Below, in pieces: positions 9,011 to 20,111 of a stretch of 46,220 nt of DNA (position 1 is the first letter of the stretch; each line of letters opens with the position of its first letter). Both the position numbers and the translations under genes were made by a program. Origin of the DNA: an uncultured Gammaproteobacteria bacterium (GTDB lineage Bacteria; Pseudomonadota; Gammaproteobacteria; JAADHQ01). A model generated the notes under the pieces. The model was not told the origin of the DNA. It ran no database searches and was given only the letters and a program-made list of their open reading frames with translations. The stretch lies in contig CAMYJD010000016.1 in assembly GCA_947258655.1 (NCBI GenBank), positions 1 to 46,220 on the forward strand, in the 5' to 3' direction.

Positions 9011-12000
9011 TCAATTAATGTCAGTGATACTAACATCATCAAAATACCCTGTTCCGTCCACCTTCACGGCGCGCAGGCGCAGTTTCACGGTCGCCGCATC
9101 GGCCGGTGCTACGCGTTCGACGCTCTTCAGTACATAGTCCGCATTTTTCGTTGTGCTGCCAAAGTTATGCCGCGTACCGCTTATCTCGGCACCGCTGCTG
9201 TTGTACCAGCGGATCTGGAAGCGATAGCTGCCGGTTGTACGACCAACCACCTTCAGCCAGGCTTCAAAACGGTAGGTTTTACCGCCTGTGACAGGCACGG
9301 TCTGATCGGTATTTTGTGATCCGGTTGGTTTGCCTACTATTTCCAGCGCATAGGACCCGGTATTGGCATTGCCAGTTTGTACAACACCCTTCCCTGTCCA
9401 GCCTGTTTTATCGCCGCTTTCAAAGCCGGGATTGGTGAGCAGGTTGACTATCGTGGGTGCACTCAGTGTTGTCGCACTGGCAGCACCTGATCGTGGTGAT
9501 TCATTTGCAGGAGTAGCATTGTCATATGCCGACACCGTGTAGCTATACAATGTATCTGCCGTCAGTCCGGTATCGGCATAACTGGCGTCCGTCACCGTAG
9601 TTAGCGGTGTTGAATCGCCGTCCCTGTAAATTCTATAACCAGCCACACTGCCACCGCCAACATCCGCCGACGGCGCCCAGCTCAGGTCAATCTGACTGTT
9701 GCTTACGGCCACGGCCGTGAGCACAGTCGGGGTGGTCGGCGGCAAGGTGTCTGCAACGGCAAATGTTGTCGCGCTCGCTGCATTCGACGGCAACGATTCA
9801 TTCGCAGGAATGGCATCATCAATCGCCGATACCGTGTAGGTATATAACGTATTCAACGTCAGCCCGGTATCGGCATAGCTGGTGCCCGTGACCGTGTTTA
9901 TCGGTGTTGAAGCGCCGTCGCGGTAAATGTTATAGCCGGCCACACTGCCACCGCCTGTATCTGTCGATGCCAACCAGCTCAGGTCGATCTGGCTGGTACT
10001 GACCGCCGCAGCCGAGAGCCCGCCTGGTATGCCAGGTGGCTGCGTATCGATGACAGGGACAGCATCCAGATCGATGATACTGATATCATCGAAATAGCCG
10101 GTTCCGTCCGCCTTCACGGCACGCAGGCGCAGTTTCACTGTCGCCGCATCGGCCGGTGCTACCCGTTCGACACTCTTCAGTACATAGTCCGTGTTGGCCG
10201 ACGTGCTGCCGAAATTATGTCTCGTACCGCTTATCTCGACACCGCTGCTGTTGTACCAGCGGATCTGGAAGCGATAGCTACCGGTTGTTCGACCGACAAC
10301 CTTCAGCCAGGCTTCAAAACGGTAGCTATGTCCACCCACCACAGCAACACTCTGATCGGTATTTTGTGATCCAGTCGGTTTACCAACTACGGCCAGTGCA
10401 TAGGTCCCGCTGTTGGCATTGCCTGCTTGAACGGCGCCCTTCCCTGTCCAGCCTGTTTTATCGCCGCTTTCAAAACCGGGATTGGCGAGCAGGTTAATGA
10501 CCGCAGGTGCACTCAATGTCGTTGCGCTGGCAGCAGCCGATGGCGGCGATTCATTCGCAGGCTCGGCATTGTCAATTGCTGATACCGTGTAGCTATACAA
10601 TGTATCTGCCGTCAGTCCGGTATCGGCATAACTTGTGCCTGTCACCGTTGCGATCGGAGTCGTAGCGCCATCCCTGAATATGTTATAACCGGCCACACTG
10701 CCACCGCCAACATCCGCCGACGGTGCCCAGCTCAGATCGATCTGGCCACTGCTAACTGCTGTGGCTGTGATATTGGTGGGGATCGTCGGTGGCTGGGTAT
10801 CCGCAACGGCCAGGGTCGTGGCGCTTGCCGGAGCCGATGGTTGCGATTCATTGGCAGGGTTGGCATCGTCAATCGCTGATACCGTGTAGGTATATAATGT
10901 ATTCAGTGTCAGCCCGGTATCGGAGTAACTGGTGCCTGTCACCGTGTTTATCGGTGTTGAAGCGCCGTCCCGGTAAATGTTATAGCCGGCCACACTGCCA
11001 CCGCCGTTATCCGTCGAGGCCGTCCAACTCAGATCGATCTGGCTGGTACTGACGGCCACGGCTGTGAGTCCGCCAGGCACGTTTGGCGCTTGGGTATCGG
11101 TTGCACCTCCACCACTGACATCGGTAATGGCGATATCATCGAAATAACCGTTTCCGTCTGCCTTATTGGCGCGCAACTGTATCTTGACGGTGGCCGCATC
11201 GGCCGGTGCAACCCGTTCCGTGGTATTCAGGGCATAGTCACTATTGGCAGTTGTGACACCGAAATTATGCTTGGCGCTTGTTATCTGCGTTCCATCGGCC
11301 CTGTACCAGCGCAACTGTATGCGATAGTCGCCAAGCGTACGGTTCGCGACTTTCAGCCAGGCATCAAAACGATAGCTATTGCCGGGCACCACAGGCACAG
11401 ATTGGTTGCCAACCAGATTTCCAGTGGTATTACCCGCCAGCTTCAATGCATGGGTACCATTGTTGGCGTTACCAGTTGCAACCACACCCTTGCCAGTCCA
11501 GCCTGTTTTATCACCGGTCTCGAAGCCGGGGTTGATTAACAGATTGGTAACCGGAGGTTCTACCTGAATGGAAACATTGGCGCTCGCACTACCGCCGTTA
11601 CCGTCATTGACGGTGTAGCTGAAGGCATCACTACCACTATAATTAGGATTCGGCGTATAGGTAACGGTGTTATCATTATTGATAACAGTGCTGCCGTTCG
11701 CACCTTGAGTCACAGTACTGACCGTCAAGCTATCGCCATCTACGTCTGTATCATTCCCCAGCACATTCAGGTTTGCCGAAACGTTTACTGTTGTATTAAA
11801 GCTGTCGTCATTGGCAGCCGGTATATCATTTACAGGTGTGACGTTTACAGTGACCGTACCGGTATCTGTTCCACCATTGCCGTCATCGATTGTATAGGTA
11901 AAGTTGTCGCTACCATTGAAGTTGTTGTTCGGGGTGTAGCTGACAGTGTTGTCGGTATTAATGACGACACCGCCGTTGGCACCCTGGGTTATCGCAGTCA

Positions 12001-15000
12001 CAGACAAGGTATCACCCTCAGGGTCTGTATCGTTGGACAGCACATTGATCGCAGCTGCTTGTGTATCCTCGGCTGTAACAACGGTGTCATCAATGGCGAC
12101 CGGAATGTTATTCACGGCTGTAACCGTTACGCTGACTATTGCAGTTGCAGCGCCACCGTTGCCATCCTCGATAGTGTAGTTAAAGCTATCGCTACCGTTG
12201 AAACCGTTGTTCGGCGTGTAGCTGACGGTATTATCAGTATTGATGACGACTCCACCGTTGGCGCCTTGTGTGACCGACGTTACAATCAGCGTATCGCCGT
12301 CGGCATCGCTATCATTGGAAATAACGTTGATGCTAACAACAGTATTTTCAGAAGTAATGGCCAAATCAGGACTTGCTACTGGCGGGTAATTAACCAATAA
12401 CGTTGCCAGAACGTTTACGACTACCAGATCGGCATGCGTATCGCCATCATTATCTGTCACTGTTAGTTGGAAAGTAATAGGTGTGTCTTGTGAAATAAAC
12501 GGCGCAGTAAATGTTGGATTCACTGTCGATTCATCTGTCATATTGACCGCAGGACCATCCACCTGAATCCAGGAATAGCTGGTAATACTGCCATCAGAAT
12601 CACTTGACAAACTACCATTCAGAGATACAACACTGCCACCTGCTACTTGCTGATCCGAACCAGCGTTTGCGACAGGTAGAGTATTCGGTCCTACTGGAAG
12701 CAGAGATCTATCTAATGTTTTGGATACTATAGAGCTACTCGGATCATAATCTACGGGCTTCCATGGATGCCTGTCTACCCAAACGACCGTTACATTACCT
12801 TTCGTATCAATGACAGCATCAGGATCATATGCGGTCATATTATCTTGATCTGATATTAATTGTAATTGAGCCCAGTCTGTCCCATTTATTTTATATCTTC
12901 CCCATATTTCCAATAATCCATTATCATCTCTGACTTGATTCCAGATTACCATAGAATCGCCAACATGATTCATAACTACACGCGGCTTGATTGTTTCCAT
13001 TCCGTTTACTGGATCACTTATTCTTTGCGCACCGCCCCAGCCATAACCGACTTTATATTCATTTATAAATACGCTAGAGCCAACACCATCTTGTTGCCTC
13101 CAGGCTACGATACTATTACCAACACCGTCCATAGAGATTGTCAAACCTCTATCAGAATAACCTCCCGCATTGGAAACATTCTCACTTGAGGATTCTAACG
13201 GCGTTAATGGTGTCCAAGTATCTGTGCTCGCAATATAACGTTTCGCATATACTGACCTGGTATAAGAAGAGAGTGAATCACTGCGAACCCATGCAAAAAT
13301 TGCATTGCCATAATCATCCATTGCAACAACCGGGTGATGCTGTGTGAAATAAATATCACCGTCATCAAGTTGTACTGGTGCTTGCCAAGACCCAGCATTT
13401 ACATCATAACGTCGTGACATTGTTACGCCAGCCTCGCCAGCTATAGCGAAATTTTGTCTTGCCCAGGTGACAATAATGTTGCCTTTACTATTAATCGAAA
13501 CACTTGGACGTGTTGCACGGATATTGTCTGCATTCTCGATGATTTCTTTGGCTGACCAACCGGTAGTTACACTGAAACGCCTGGCAATAATTTTACTATA
13601 ACTATAGCCTCCAACAGACTGACTCACCCACACTATAATACCATCACCTTGATTATTAAATGCCACCTTAGGCTGGTCTACATCTAAATATTCCTCTTCC
13701 AAGCGCGCCACGGCCCAATTTGAAGTATTCGTTATTTGGGCGGTACTAGTCCATACACTGGTATCATTACTTCCTTCATCTTTCTCCATAATAGCGACTG
13801 CTTTTCCATTAGTAAGAGAAAGATCATAGTTATCGCCCAATCCAATTATGCCATTATAATTTGGCCAGATATTTGTCAATTTAGGGATGTCCCATCCTGC
13901 TCCTTGTTTTCTCATATTTGACTTGAGAATAGAATGACCTTCTGCTGGCACAAACTGGTTCCACATAACCATCATGTCATCATTAGAACCAATTGAAATT
14001 ACCGGCTCGCTATTTCCAATATCAATATCACCGCTCATTTCCTGCTTGGGCGACCACAACAAAGTATTTGGAGTCCCACTAAATATCGGTGTGGCCTTTG
14101 ATTCAACGCCAGATGTGCTGAGTGAGGTCATTACATAGTAGATAGTAACTTCTCTTTGCAAATCTGTATGAGTATACGGACTTGCTATATTGATGATTAA
14201 ATTACCCGTACCGGGTGTTACATCAGGGGAGGTACTCCAATACAGGTTTACACTAGCTGCATTAGGATCCTCTACCCAGGTAATAACATTTTGACCATTA
14301 CCTGGTTGCGCAATGACTTGAGTGGGAGGATCAATGTTAACGATACGAATAATGACCTCATCACTGCCAGTTAAGCCTTCACTATCAGTTACGGTTAGTC
14401 GCAACACCATTTCTTCTTCAGCTGTTACAAATGGCAAGGTAACATTTGCTGTCGTAGTAGTATCATCAGCAATGATTGCGGCTGGCCCTGATACCTGACT
14501 CCACTTGTAGCTCACTATGGCTCCATCCTGATCATAACCTGAACCAGAAAAAGATAATATTGTTTCCTGTGCAGCTACTGCGATATAGGGTGATTCCACT
14601 ATAGCAATAGGCGGAAGATTCTGATTTGGATACGCATTACCCAACCACTCATAATGACTCGCTCTTCTAATTCTTTCATTATATGTTGTTTCATACCAGG
14701 AAACCGATGCATTACCCGTTATTTCCATGTCAACATCAACCAGAGGAAACCAATAATCTGTGTCATAAGAACCCAAGAGATCGGATTCGTAAGTATCCAG
14801 AGTATAAACACCCTCCCATCCACCGGCAGGTGTATAACGGTTGGCTTGCACTATCATACCAAAAGGCCTTTGGTATTGGCCAAACGTAACTGCAGGGACC
14901 GACGCATGCGCCCAAGCGACAATTGCATTTCCTAATTCATCAGTATCTATATCAATACTCAGACCGCCATAAGAGTTCCCGTTATCAACAAGTGAAACAG

Positions 15001-18000
15001 GCTCCTGCCACCCACTAGACACATGATTCCAGTTAGCATAATAAGACGGGCCTGTATTACTTAGAACCGCAAGGACATCACCATTTTTTGCAATGTGTAA
15101 TTTTTCTACTTTCGCATCTGAAAGCGAACCAGTCGCTGAGTCGGTCCATGTCCAGCCATTACCTGGATCATAACGTTGCCCTACTGTAATTTTATCACCG
15201 GAACTATCCTCAGTGTTCATCAGTACAATATAATCACCTTTGGAATTTAAAGCCGTTTGGAGCTTTCCAAAAATCAAGTTATCGAAAAGTGGTTTGAGCG
15301 ACCATGTTTTTGATATTGGATCAAAGTGATTTGCATAATAGGTCGGACGATAAGAATTATCTTCTACAAGTATTGCAAAAATATCTCCAGCTTCGTTTAT
15401 ATCGACATACGATGTACTATTGACATTGCTCGTTAAAGACTCCTGTGCACTCCATGTTTTTGATGCAGCATCATATTTTGACATGATTGTGCCAATCTGG
15501 CGCGGGTAACTATTCGCCAGCCTAAAGGTCACAAGCGTAACATCGCCGGACTCATTGATTAATCTATTATATGTTGAAATATATGAAGAGCCAGTCAATA
15601 TCGATTCTAATGCACTCCAGGTTTTAGTTGACGCATCGTATACAGTTGCCAGAACTTCATAGACTTTCTGACTAGAAGAATACGTTTGCTTATCCATAAA
15701 GATTACGGCATCGCCAGCATCATTAATCGATAAAGCATAGGAGAATATATCCGCATCCGGTGTTAACATCTGTCCCGCAGACCAGCCTACCCCAGGTTCA
15801 TAGAGCTGCACTAAAGGTCCATTACCCAGATTACGTATTGTTATTGCTCGACCACTCGATGGAGCAACCGCACCCGGAATAACCCCCTCAATCTCACTCA
15901 GTTTTTGAGTTGTATTATAAGGTGCTGACCAGCCGTTTTTGCCAGTAGTGACCTTCAACTCCTGCATGATCGTTTCGCCATAGGCATTTACGGCCGTAAT
16001 GACATAATAATAATCTGCGCCATTTGTCAGGCCAGTATGAACATAGGGAGAACTTACGCCTAAAATGGCATTGCCTGTCTGTGGCGTAACACCTGGCGTT
16101 GTACCCCAGTATATATTGTAACTGTTCGCTTGCGGACCAGGGCTCCAGGTGAGTGTATTCTGACCGTCACCCTGTAACGCCTGTACATTTGCAACTGCAA
16201 TCGGGGGCGCCACCACCCATACAGTCACCTTGACGCTATCCGTATGACTCAAACCTGTATCATCGACAACGGTCAAATTGAAAGTTAACTCAGAATCAGC
16301 CGCTACGAGTGGTGTTACAAACGCTGTACTAGCTGCTGAAGGATTCGATAATGTCACAGGATTACCCGATGTCTGCGTCCAGCTATAACTGACAATTGCA
16401 TTGTTGTTCGCCGAAGAGGAACTGCCATCCAGAGTTACATTCACTCCACCGTACACAGCCTGGTCATTGCCTGCATTGGCCACAGGAGGCGCGTTCACGA
16501 CCTGCGCAATCAACTGACTTCTGAAATAAATATATTCTTTTTTATTAACGGGCTTCGAAGGATCATATTCAAAAAGCAGATTTCCTGCCTTATTGTAAAT
16601 ATAATGCGTATTCTGACCTGTACTGCTGGAGCGTACAACACGATTATTGTTCGCATCATATTGATAATCGATTGTCTTTAACGTTGTAGAGCTGCTCACC
16701 AGATTACTTGCATCATCATAGGTATGATTATTGCCATTGCGTCCAACGTTACCATACATATCGTGCCAAAGAATGATATCTTTGACAGTGTTGCCAATAA
16801 TACGGTTTAACTGGTTATTGACATAAGAAAAATCACGGCTGGTTGAACCGAAAGTTTTATTAGTGATATTACCCATCGCGTCATAAGAAATACTTCCTGT
16901 ACCCCATATACCATTCGCTACTGTCAGGCGATTCAATCCATCGTAATCAAAAGACCTGTTAAAGTCGGGATCCTCTGCATTTGCTATTGCACTAACATTT
17001 CCGATATTGTCATAGGCATATGTCTGATCTACTACGTTACTGATGCCGCTGGTTTTTATATTCTTCATCCATAAGCGATCATTCAATGCATAGTCTGTGA
17101 CCTGGCCGTTAGCATAGGTAATTTGCTTGGCCTCACCGGAGGGGTGGTAAGTTATGTTAGCCACATAGGGCGCTACCTGGGTAGCTCGCCCAAGTGCATT
17201 AGGTTTATACACCACCTGCTTATTACTCGGGTAGGTCAGTGTATCCAGCGCATCCAGAACGTTATAATCATAATTAATTATCGATGTGGTACCAGCCACC
17301 AAAATAGTTTCCGACTTCAAATTATTATTTGCATCATATGTGTAGGTGCGCTGGCCAATATTATTACCAGCCGTTTCAATATTATTATTCTTATCATAGC
17401 CATACGATACATCTGGCGTTGTATTGGGGTAATTAATATAATTGAGCCTATTAAGGTCATCGTAAGAATATATTGTTACTGGAGAAGATCCTACTTGCTT
17501 GGATATCATATTCCCCAGTTCATCGCGCCCATACAATGTTATACCAGTCTCAGGATTAGTTTCTGATTCCAGATAGAACCTTGCGTCGTAGTTGTATGTC
17601 CGTTCATATCCGCTGCCATTCAGCTCACCCTGCCAGATGGAAGTCATCTGGCCCAGAATATTGCGCTCGATATTGGTTAAGACATTCTCCGGCGAATTGG
17701 TCCTGATCAGCCACTGCTCGTCCGGATCAGCATAGGATCTGTACAGTTTTGTTGTGATATTTCCACGCTCGTCCTTTATCACAACATTCGCAGAGATGTC
17801 TGGCAACAGTCCGTATGTCGTAGTACTGAAACTTGCATCCGGATGTTCCATACGCACGATACGCCCCAATGGATCATAACTGTATATAGTCCCCGTAACA
17901 GAATTGGGATAGGACTGAAATATTTTCTGAGCCAGTGCATCATATTGCTGCGTAACAGTGATCGTTTCATTCGTGATCGTATCAGTACGACTGACATCAA

Positions 18001-19996
18001 CTTGACGGCCAAAACCATCGAACGTGACAACCTCTTTGTAATTGACTCTGGTCAGGGTCTTGCTGTTTGCCGTCCATACTACTGAAACATCGGCATTAAT
18101 CGGATAATCAATAGCGCTCAGACGGTTCAAATTATCATAGCTGAAATACGTGGTATTCAGCCGACCATCTTTCTCCCATGCCAATGTGCCGGTATCATTG
18201 ACCATGCGTTCGATGACGACTGTTTCCGGTTTTTCAACGCGCTGGGCTGTACCCCGGTGATAATCGAAATAACGGGTGACGTTTGTACGTGCATCGGTCA
18301 CTGTTTCTACGTCACCTGCCGTTGTATAGGTATAGGTGGTCTTCACCCCATATCGGTCAAGTGACAACAGATTACCATTATTGGGATCAAACTCCCTGCT
18401 TATCGTACCTATGTCGGTAATGGTTTCGTCCTTGACGCGGTTGATGATCCACTTTGCTACATCAATGTCATAGATGTAATCTGTGATACGCCCTGGGTCG
18501 CTTATAAAATTACCATTCGCATCCGTGGTGCCGGTATTCACACTCTCGACTATCTGCCCAGGGTTACCATATGCATCGTAATTGTTATATTCGGTTATAT
18601 AATCGTGATCATCACGCCAGATGGACTTCTTTTGCAATAAAGGTGCGGCAGTCTCGAAATCTATTCTTAATTCATTACGACCATGCCAGTAATTTTCGTT
18701 AGAAATCTTTTGCGGAATCCATTCGTTTATCTCCTGTTGAACAATTGTCGTCCCGGTAGGATCATAAATCTCCTTATAGCGCATCAAGCCGACAGACCAC
18801 ATCGTTCCCTGCCCTGCTGTGCTGTACCCGTAATGGTAATATTTGATAAGCGCGTTTGGCGTTGTTACTGTAGTAATATCGAAGGTATTACCATCACCTG
18901 GTACATAATCAAAATTCCATGTACCGCTCGTTATATCAGGACCTGAAGTAGTTTTAGTGGCAATAGCTGTTGTGGCCGGATCAACAGACAGCGGGTCGGA
19001 ATTAAAATAGACCGGCTTATAGGCATAATCGATGACACCGCCATATGGATAAATGACGCGTTTCATCGAATAATCGCCTACAACGCCAACTTCACCATTA
19101 AACGGATTGTATTCATACTGCCAACGCGTATTATCCGGCCTTACGACCTCTGTTAGTTGATAATATGCCCCATATACGTTCGGAATAATAGTATAATTAT
19201 ATTTCCAGGTTTGACCATTCGCTGTAATACTCGACAAACGTAACTGTGATGTTGCCCCATCAGGCGCATCATCAATATAATTGTACTGAACAAGACGACC
19301 ATCACTCGCCGTTACTGTGTTTACATAGACATAGCCACTACCATTATTTATATAATTTATATTGATGGAATTCCCATTCAGATCTGTGATTTTGCTGGTA
19401 TAGTAATTAGTGGTTCCAGATATTCCGCTACCCTCATAATCATACACATCCATTAAATATTCTGTACCATCGGGTGATGTAACAATCATTCCACTACCAG
19501 CAGTGACACATCGCGCCTTCCAGCGGCTTTTCGTAATCAGGTAATTTCCATCTAAAGAGACAACCAGGATTTCCCTTCTGCCATCCGGGAGTTCTAACGA
19601 AGGATTGTCCCTTACACTGACGTTCCACAGAGAGGCTTGTGTACATATCTTGTCTTTATTGCTGTCTGCAACAACGATTCTGCCGAAGTGCATGGACCAA
19701 CCAACACCCGTTACGGTACGTGGGCCAACACTTTCCTGCAAACTGGTGTAGGTACGATTGACCTGGATATCCAGGCCGCCATTACCGGGTATCAACAGAT
19801 CGACATAACTCAACTGCAAGGTGCCGCCAAATGGATCAATGGATTCATTAAAGCTCTGATTCAGAGTCTCTTTAAATGGATTAATGCCAGGCTCGGCATA
19901 ATAATCTCGGAATTGTTCTGCCTGTGCAGATTGAGAAATAAATAGTGAGATGATAAACGCGAAACAAATCCAATTCACATACTGCCTGAAATCCAT
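9011..19996 (-). CDS. Giant secreted YD-repeat (Rhs-type) protein with PKD, FN3, cadherin-like and CBM-like domains
   Basis: A 3661-residue secreted protein. Start ATG 19996 is preceded by GGGAAG at 7 bases and gives a clean signal peptide (MDFRQYVNWICFAFIISLFI, cleavage near SAQA-EQ); ATG 20011 is weaker. Approximate order: N-terminal Rhs/SpvB-like segment (30-250); YD repeats to about 1160, ending YIYFRSQLIAQV; PKD (1165-1260); FN3 (1265-1350); propeller-like repeats with GDxxxxW motifs (1355-1800); PKD-like (1805-1890); FN3 (1890-1980); second propeller-like block (1980-2435); PKD (2440-2530); three cadherin-like/Big-type repeats (2535-2815) with NDxDxDGD motifs; then a CBM-like domain, two FN3, CBM-like, two FN3, CBM-like (2820-3661). 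It has no Rhs core, no toxin tip, no LPXTG or autotransporter end. The missing core is encoded separately downstream. A surface or matrix-binding large half of a split Rhs protein is my inference. Confidence 0.9.
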   Translation of the reverse strand: MDFRQYVNWICFAFIISLFISQSAQAEQFRDYYAEPGINPFKETLNQSFNESIDPFGGTLQLSYVDLLIPGNGGLDIQVNRTYTSLQESVGPRTVTGVGWSMHFGRIVVADSNKDKICTQASLWNVSVRDNPSLELPDGRREILVVSLDGNYLITKSRWKARCVTAGSGMIVTSPDGTEYLMDVYDYEGSGISGTTNYYTSKITDLNGNSININYINNGSGYVYVNTVTASDGRLVQYNYIDDAPDGATSQLRLSSITANGQTWKYNYTIIPNVYGAYYQLTEVVRPDNTRWQYEYNPFNGEVGVVGDYSMKRVIYPYGGVIDYAYKPVYFNSDPLSVDPATTAIATKTTSGPDITSGTWNFDYVPGDGNTFDITTVTTPNALIKYYHYGYSTAGQGTMWSVGLMRYKEIYDPTGTTIVQQEINEWIPQKISNENYWHGRNELRIDFETAAPLLQKKSIWRDDHDYITEYNNYDAYGNPGQIVESVNTGTTDANGNFISDPGRITDYIYDIDVAKWIINRVKDETITDIGTISREFDPNNGNLLSLDRYGVKTTYTYTTAGDVETVTDARTNVTRYFDYHRGTAQRVEKPETVVIERMVNDTGTLAWEKDGRLNTTYFSYDNLNRLSAIDYPINADVSVVWTANSKTLTRVNYKEVVTFDGFGRQVDVSRTDTITNETITVTQQYDALAQKIFQSYPNSVTGTIYSYDPLGRIVRMEHPDASFSTTTYGLLPDISANVVIKDERGNITTKLYRSYADPDEQWLIRTNSPENVLTNIERNILGQMTSIWQGELNGSGYERTYNYDARFYLESETNPETGITLYGRDELGNMISKQVGSSPVTIYSYDDLNRLNYINYPNTTPDVSYGYDKNNNIETAGNNIGQRTYTYDANNNLKSETILVAGTTSIINYDYNVLDALDTLTYPSNKQVVYKPNALGRATQVAPYVANITYHPSGEAKQITYANGQVTDYALNDRLWMKNIKTSGISNVVDQTYAYDNIGNVSAIANAEDPDFNRSFDYDGLNRLTVANGIWGTGSISYDAMGNITNKTFGSTSRDFSYVNNQLNRIIGNTVKDIILWHDMYGNVGRNGNNHTYDDASNLVSSSTTLKTIDYQYDANNNRVVRSSSTGQNTHYIYNKAGNLLFEYDPSKPVNKKEYIYFRSQLIAQVVNAPPVANAGNDQAVYGGVNVTLDGSSSSANNNAIVSYSWTQTSGNPVTLSNPSAASTAFVTPLVAADSELTFNLTVVDDTGLSHTDSVKVTVWVVAPPIAVANVQALQGDGQNTLTWSPGPQANSYNIYWGTTPGVTPQTGNAILGVSSPYVHTGLTNGADYYYVITAVNAYGETIMQELKVTTGKNGWSAPYNTTQKLSEIEGVIPGAVAPSSGRAITIRNLGNGPLVQLYEPGVGWSAGQMLTPDADIFSYALSINDAGDAVIFMDKQTYSSSQKVYEVLATVYDASTKTWSALESILTGSSYISTYNRLINESGDVTLVTFRLANSYPRQIGTIMSKYDAASKTWSAQESLTSNVNSTSYVDINEAGDIFAILVEDNSYRPTYYANHFDPISKTWSLKPLFDNLIFGKLQTALNSKGDYIVLMNTEDSSGDKITVGQRYDPGNGWTWTDSATGSLSDAKVEKLHIAKNGDVLAVLSNTGPSYYANWNHVSSGWQEPVSLVDNGNSYGGLSIDIDTDELGNAIVAWAHASVPAVTFGQYQRPFGMIVQANRYTPAGGWEGVYTLDTYESDLLGSYDTDYWFPLVDVDMEITGNASVSWYETTYNERIRRASHYEWLGNAYPNQNLPPIAIVESPYIAVAAQETILSFSGSGYDQDGAIVSYKWSQVSGPAAIIADDTTTTANVTLPFVTAEEEMVLRLTVTDSEGLTGSDEVIIRIVNIDPPTQVIAQPGNGQNVITWVEDPNAASVNLYWSTSPDVTPGTGNLIINIASPYTHTDLQREVTIYYVMTSLSTSGVESKATPIFSGTPNTLLWSPKQEMSGDIDIGNSEPVISIGSNDDMMVMWNQFVPAEGHSILKSNMRKQGAGWDIPKLTNIWPNYNGIIGLGDNYDLSLTNGKAVAIMEKDEGSNDTSVWTSTAQITNTSNWAVARLEEEYLDVDQPKVAFNNQGDGIIVWVSQSVGGYSYSKIIARRFSVTTGWSAKEIIENADNIRATRPSVSINSKGNIIVTWARQNFAIAGEAGVTMSRRYDVNAGSWQAPVQLDDGDIYFTQHHPVVAMDDYGNAIFAWVRSDSLSSYTRSVYAKRYIASTDTWTPLTPLESSSENVSNAGGYSDRGLTISMDGVGNSIVAWRQQDGVGSSVFINEYKVGYGWGGAQRISDPVNGMETIKPRVVMNHVGDSMVIWNQVRDDNGLLEIWGRYKINGTDWAQLQLISDQDNMTAYDPDAVIDTKGNVTVVWVDRHPWKPVDYDPSSSIVSKTLDRSLLPVGPNTLPVANAGSDQQVAGGSVVSLNGSLSSDSDGSITSYSWIQVDGPAVNMTDESTVNPTFTAPFISQDTPITFQLTVTDNDGDTHADLVVVNVLATLLVNYPPVASPDLAITSENTVVSINVISNDSDADGDTLIVTSVTQGANGGVVINTDNTVSYTPNNGFNGSDSFNYTIEDGNGGAATAIVSVTVTAVNNIPVAIDDTVVTAEDTQAAAINVLSNDTDPEGDTLSVTAITQGANGGVVINTDNTVSYTPNNNFNGSDNFTYTIDDGNGGTDTGTVTVNVTPVNDIPAANDDSFNTTVNVSANLNVLGNDTDVDGDSLTVSTVTQGANGSTVINNDNTVTYTPNPNYSGSDAFSYTVNDGNGGSASANVSIQVEPPVTNLLINPGFETGDKTGWTGKGVVATGNANNGTHALKLAGNTTGNLVGNQSVPVVPGNSYRFDAWLKVANRTLGDYRIQLRWYRADGTQITSAKHNFGVTTANSDYALNTTERVAPADAATVKIQLRANKADGNGYFDDIAITDVSGGGATDTQAPNVPGGLTAVAVSTSQIDLSWTASTDNGGGSVAGYNIYRDGASTPINTVTGTSYSDTGLTLNTLYTYTVSAIDDANPANESQPSAPASATTLAVADTQPPTIPTNITATAVSSGQIDLSWAPSADVGGGSVAGYNIFRDGATTPIATVTGTSYADTGLTADTLYSYTVSAIDNAEPANESPPSAAASATTLSAPAVINLLANPGFESGDKTGWTGKGAVQAGNANSGTYALAVVGKPTGSQNTDQSVAVVGGHSYRFEAWLKVVGRTTGSYRFQIRWYNSSGVEISGTRHNFGSTSANTDYVLKSVERVAPADAATVKLRLRAVKADGTGYFDDISIIDLDAVPVIDTQPPGIPGGLSAAAVSTSQIDLSWLASTDTGGGSVAGYNIYRDGASTPINTVTGTSYADTGLTLNTLYTYTVSAIDDAIPANESLPSNAASATTFAVADTLPPTTPTVLTAVAVSNSQIDLSWAPSADVGGGSVAGYRIYRDGDSTPLTTVTDASYADTGLTADTLYSYTVSAYDNATPANESPRSGAASATTLSAPTIVNLLTNPGFESGDKTGWTGKGVVQTGNANTGSYALEIVGKPTGSQNTDQTVPVTGGKTYRFEAWLKVVGRTTGSYRFQIRWYNSSGAEISGTRHNFGSTTKNADYVLKSVERVAPADAATVKLRLRAVKVDGTGYFDDVSITDIN
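9014..11540 (-). repeat. Intragenic tandem CBM-like/FN3-FN3 repeat in the giant gene
   Basis: Three copies of a CBM-like domain (each starting LxNPGFExGDKTGWTGKG and ending GYFDD) begin near 11540, 10500 and 9450. The first two are each followed by two FN3 domains, giving a period of about 1.05 kb. The downstream two copies are strikingly similar at DNA level; for example CCTGTCCAGCCTGTTTTATC recurs in them and, nearly unchanged, in the third. This indicates recent duplication and possible copy-number change. Confidence 0.85.
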
Positions 19997-20111
19997 GTTA
20001 AAGCTTCCCATGTGCCCGACTTTTTCAGCAGGCTTTTAAATTGTTATTCGATGGTATTTAATCGAAAGATATTACGTGTTGGTAATCCGTTATGACTGAG
20101 GATATTTCTGA

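Noticed and set aside
11705-12400. 231-codon plus frame inside the giant gene
   Set aside because: It is antisense to the cadherin-like repeats; its own internal repetition just mirrors them.
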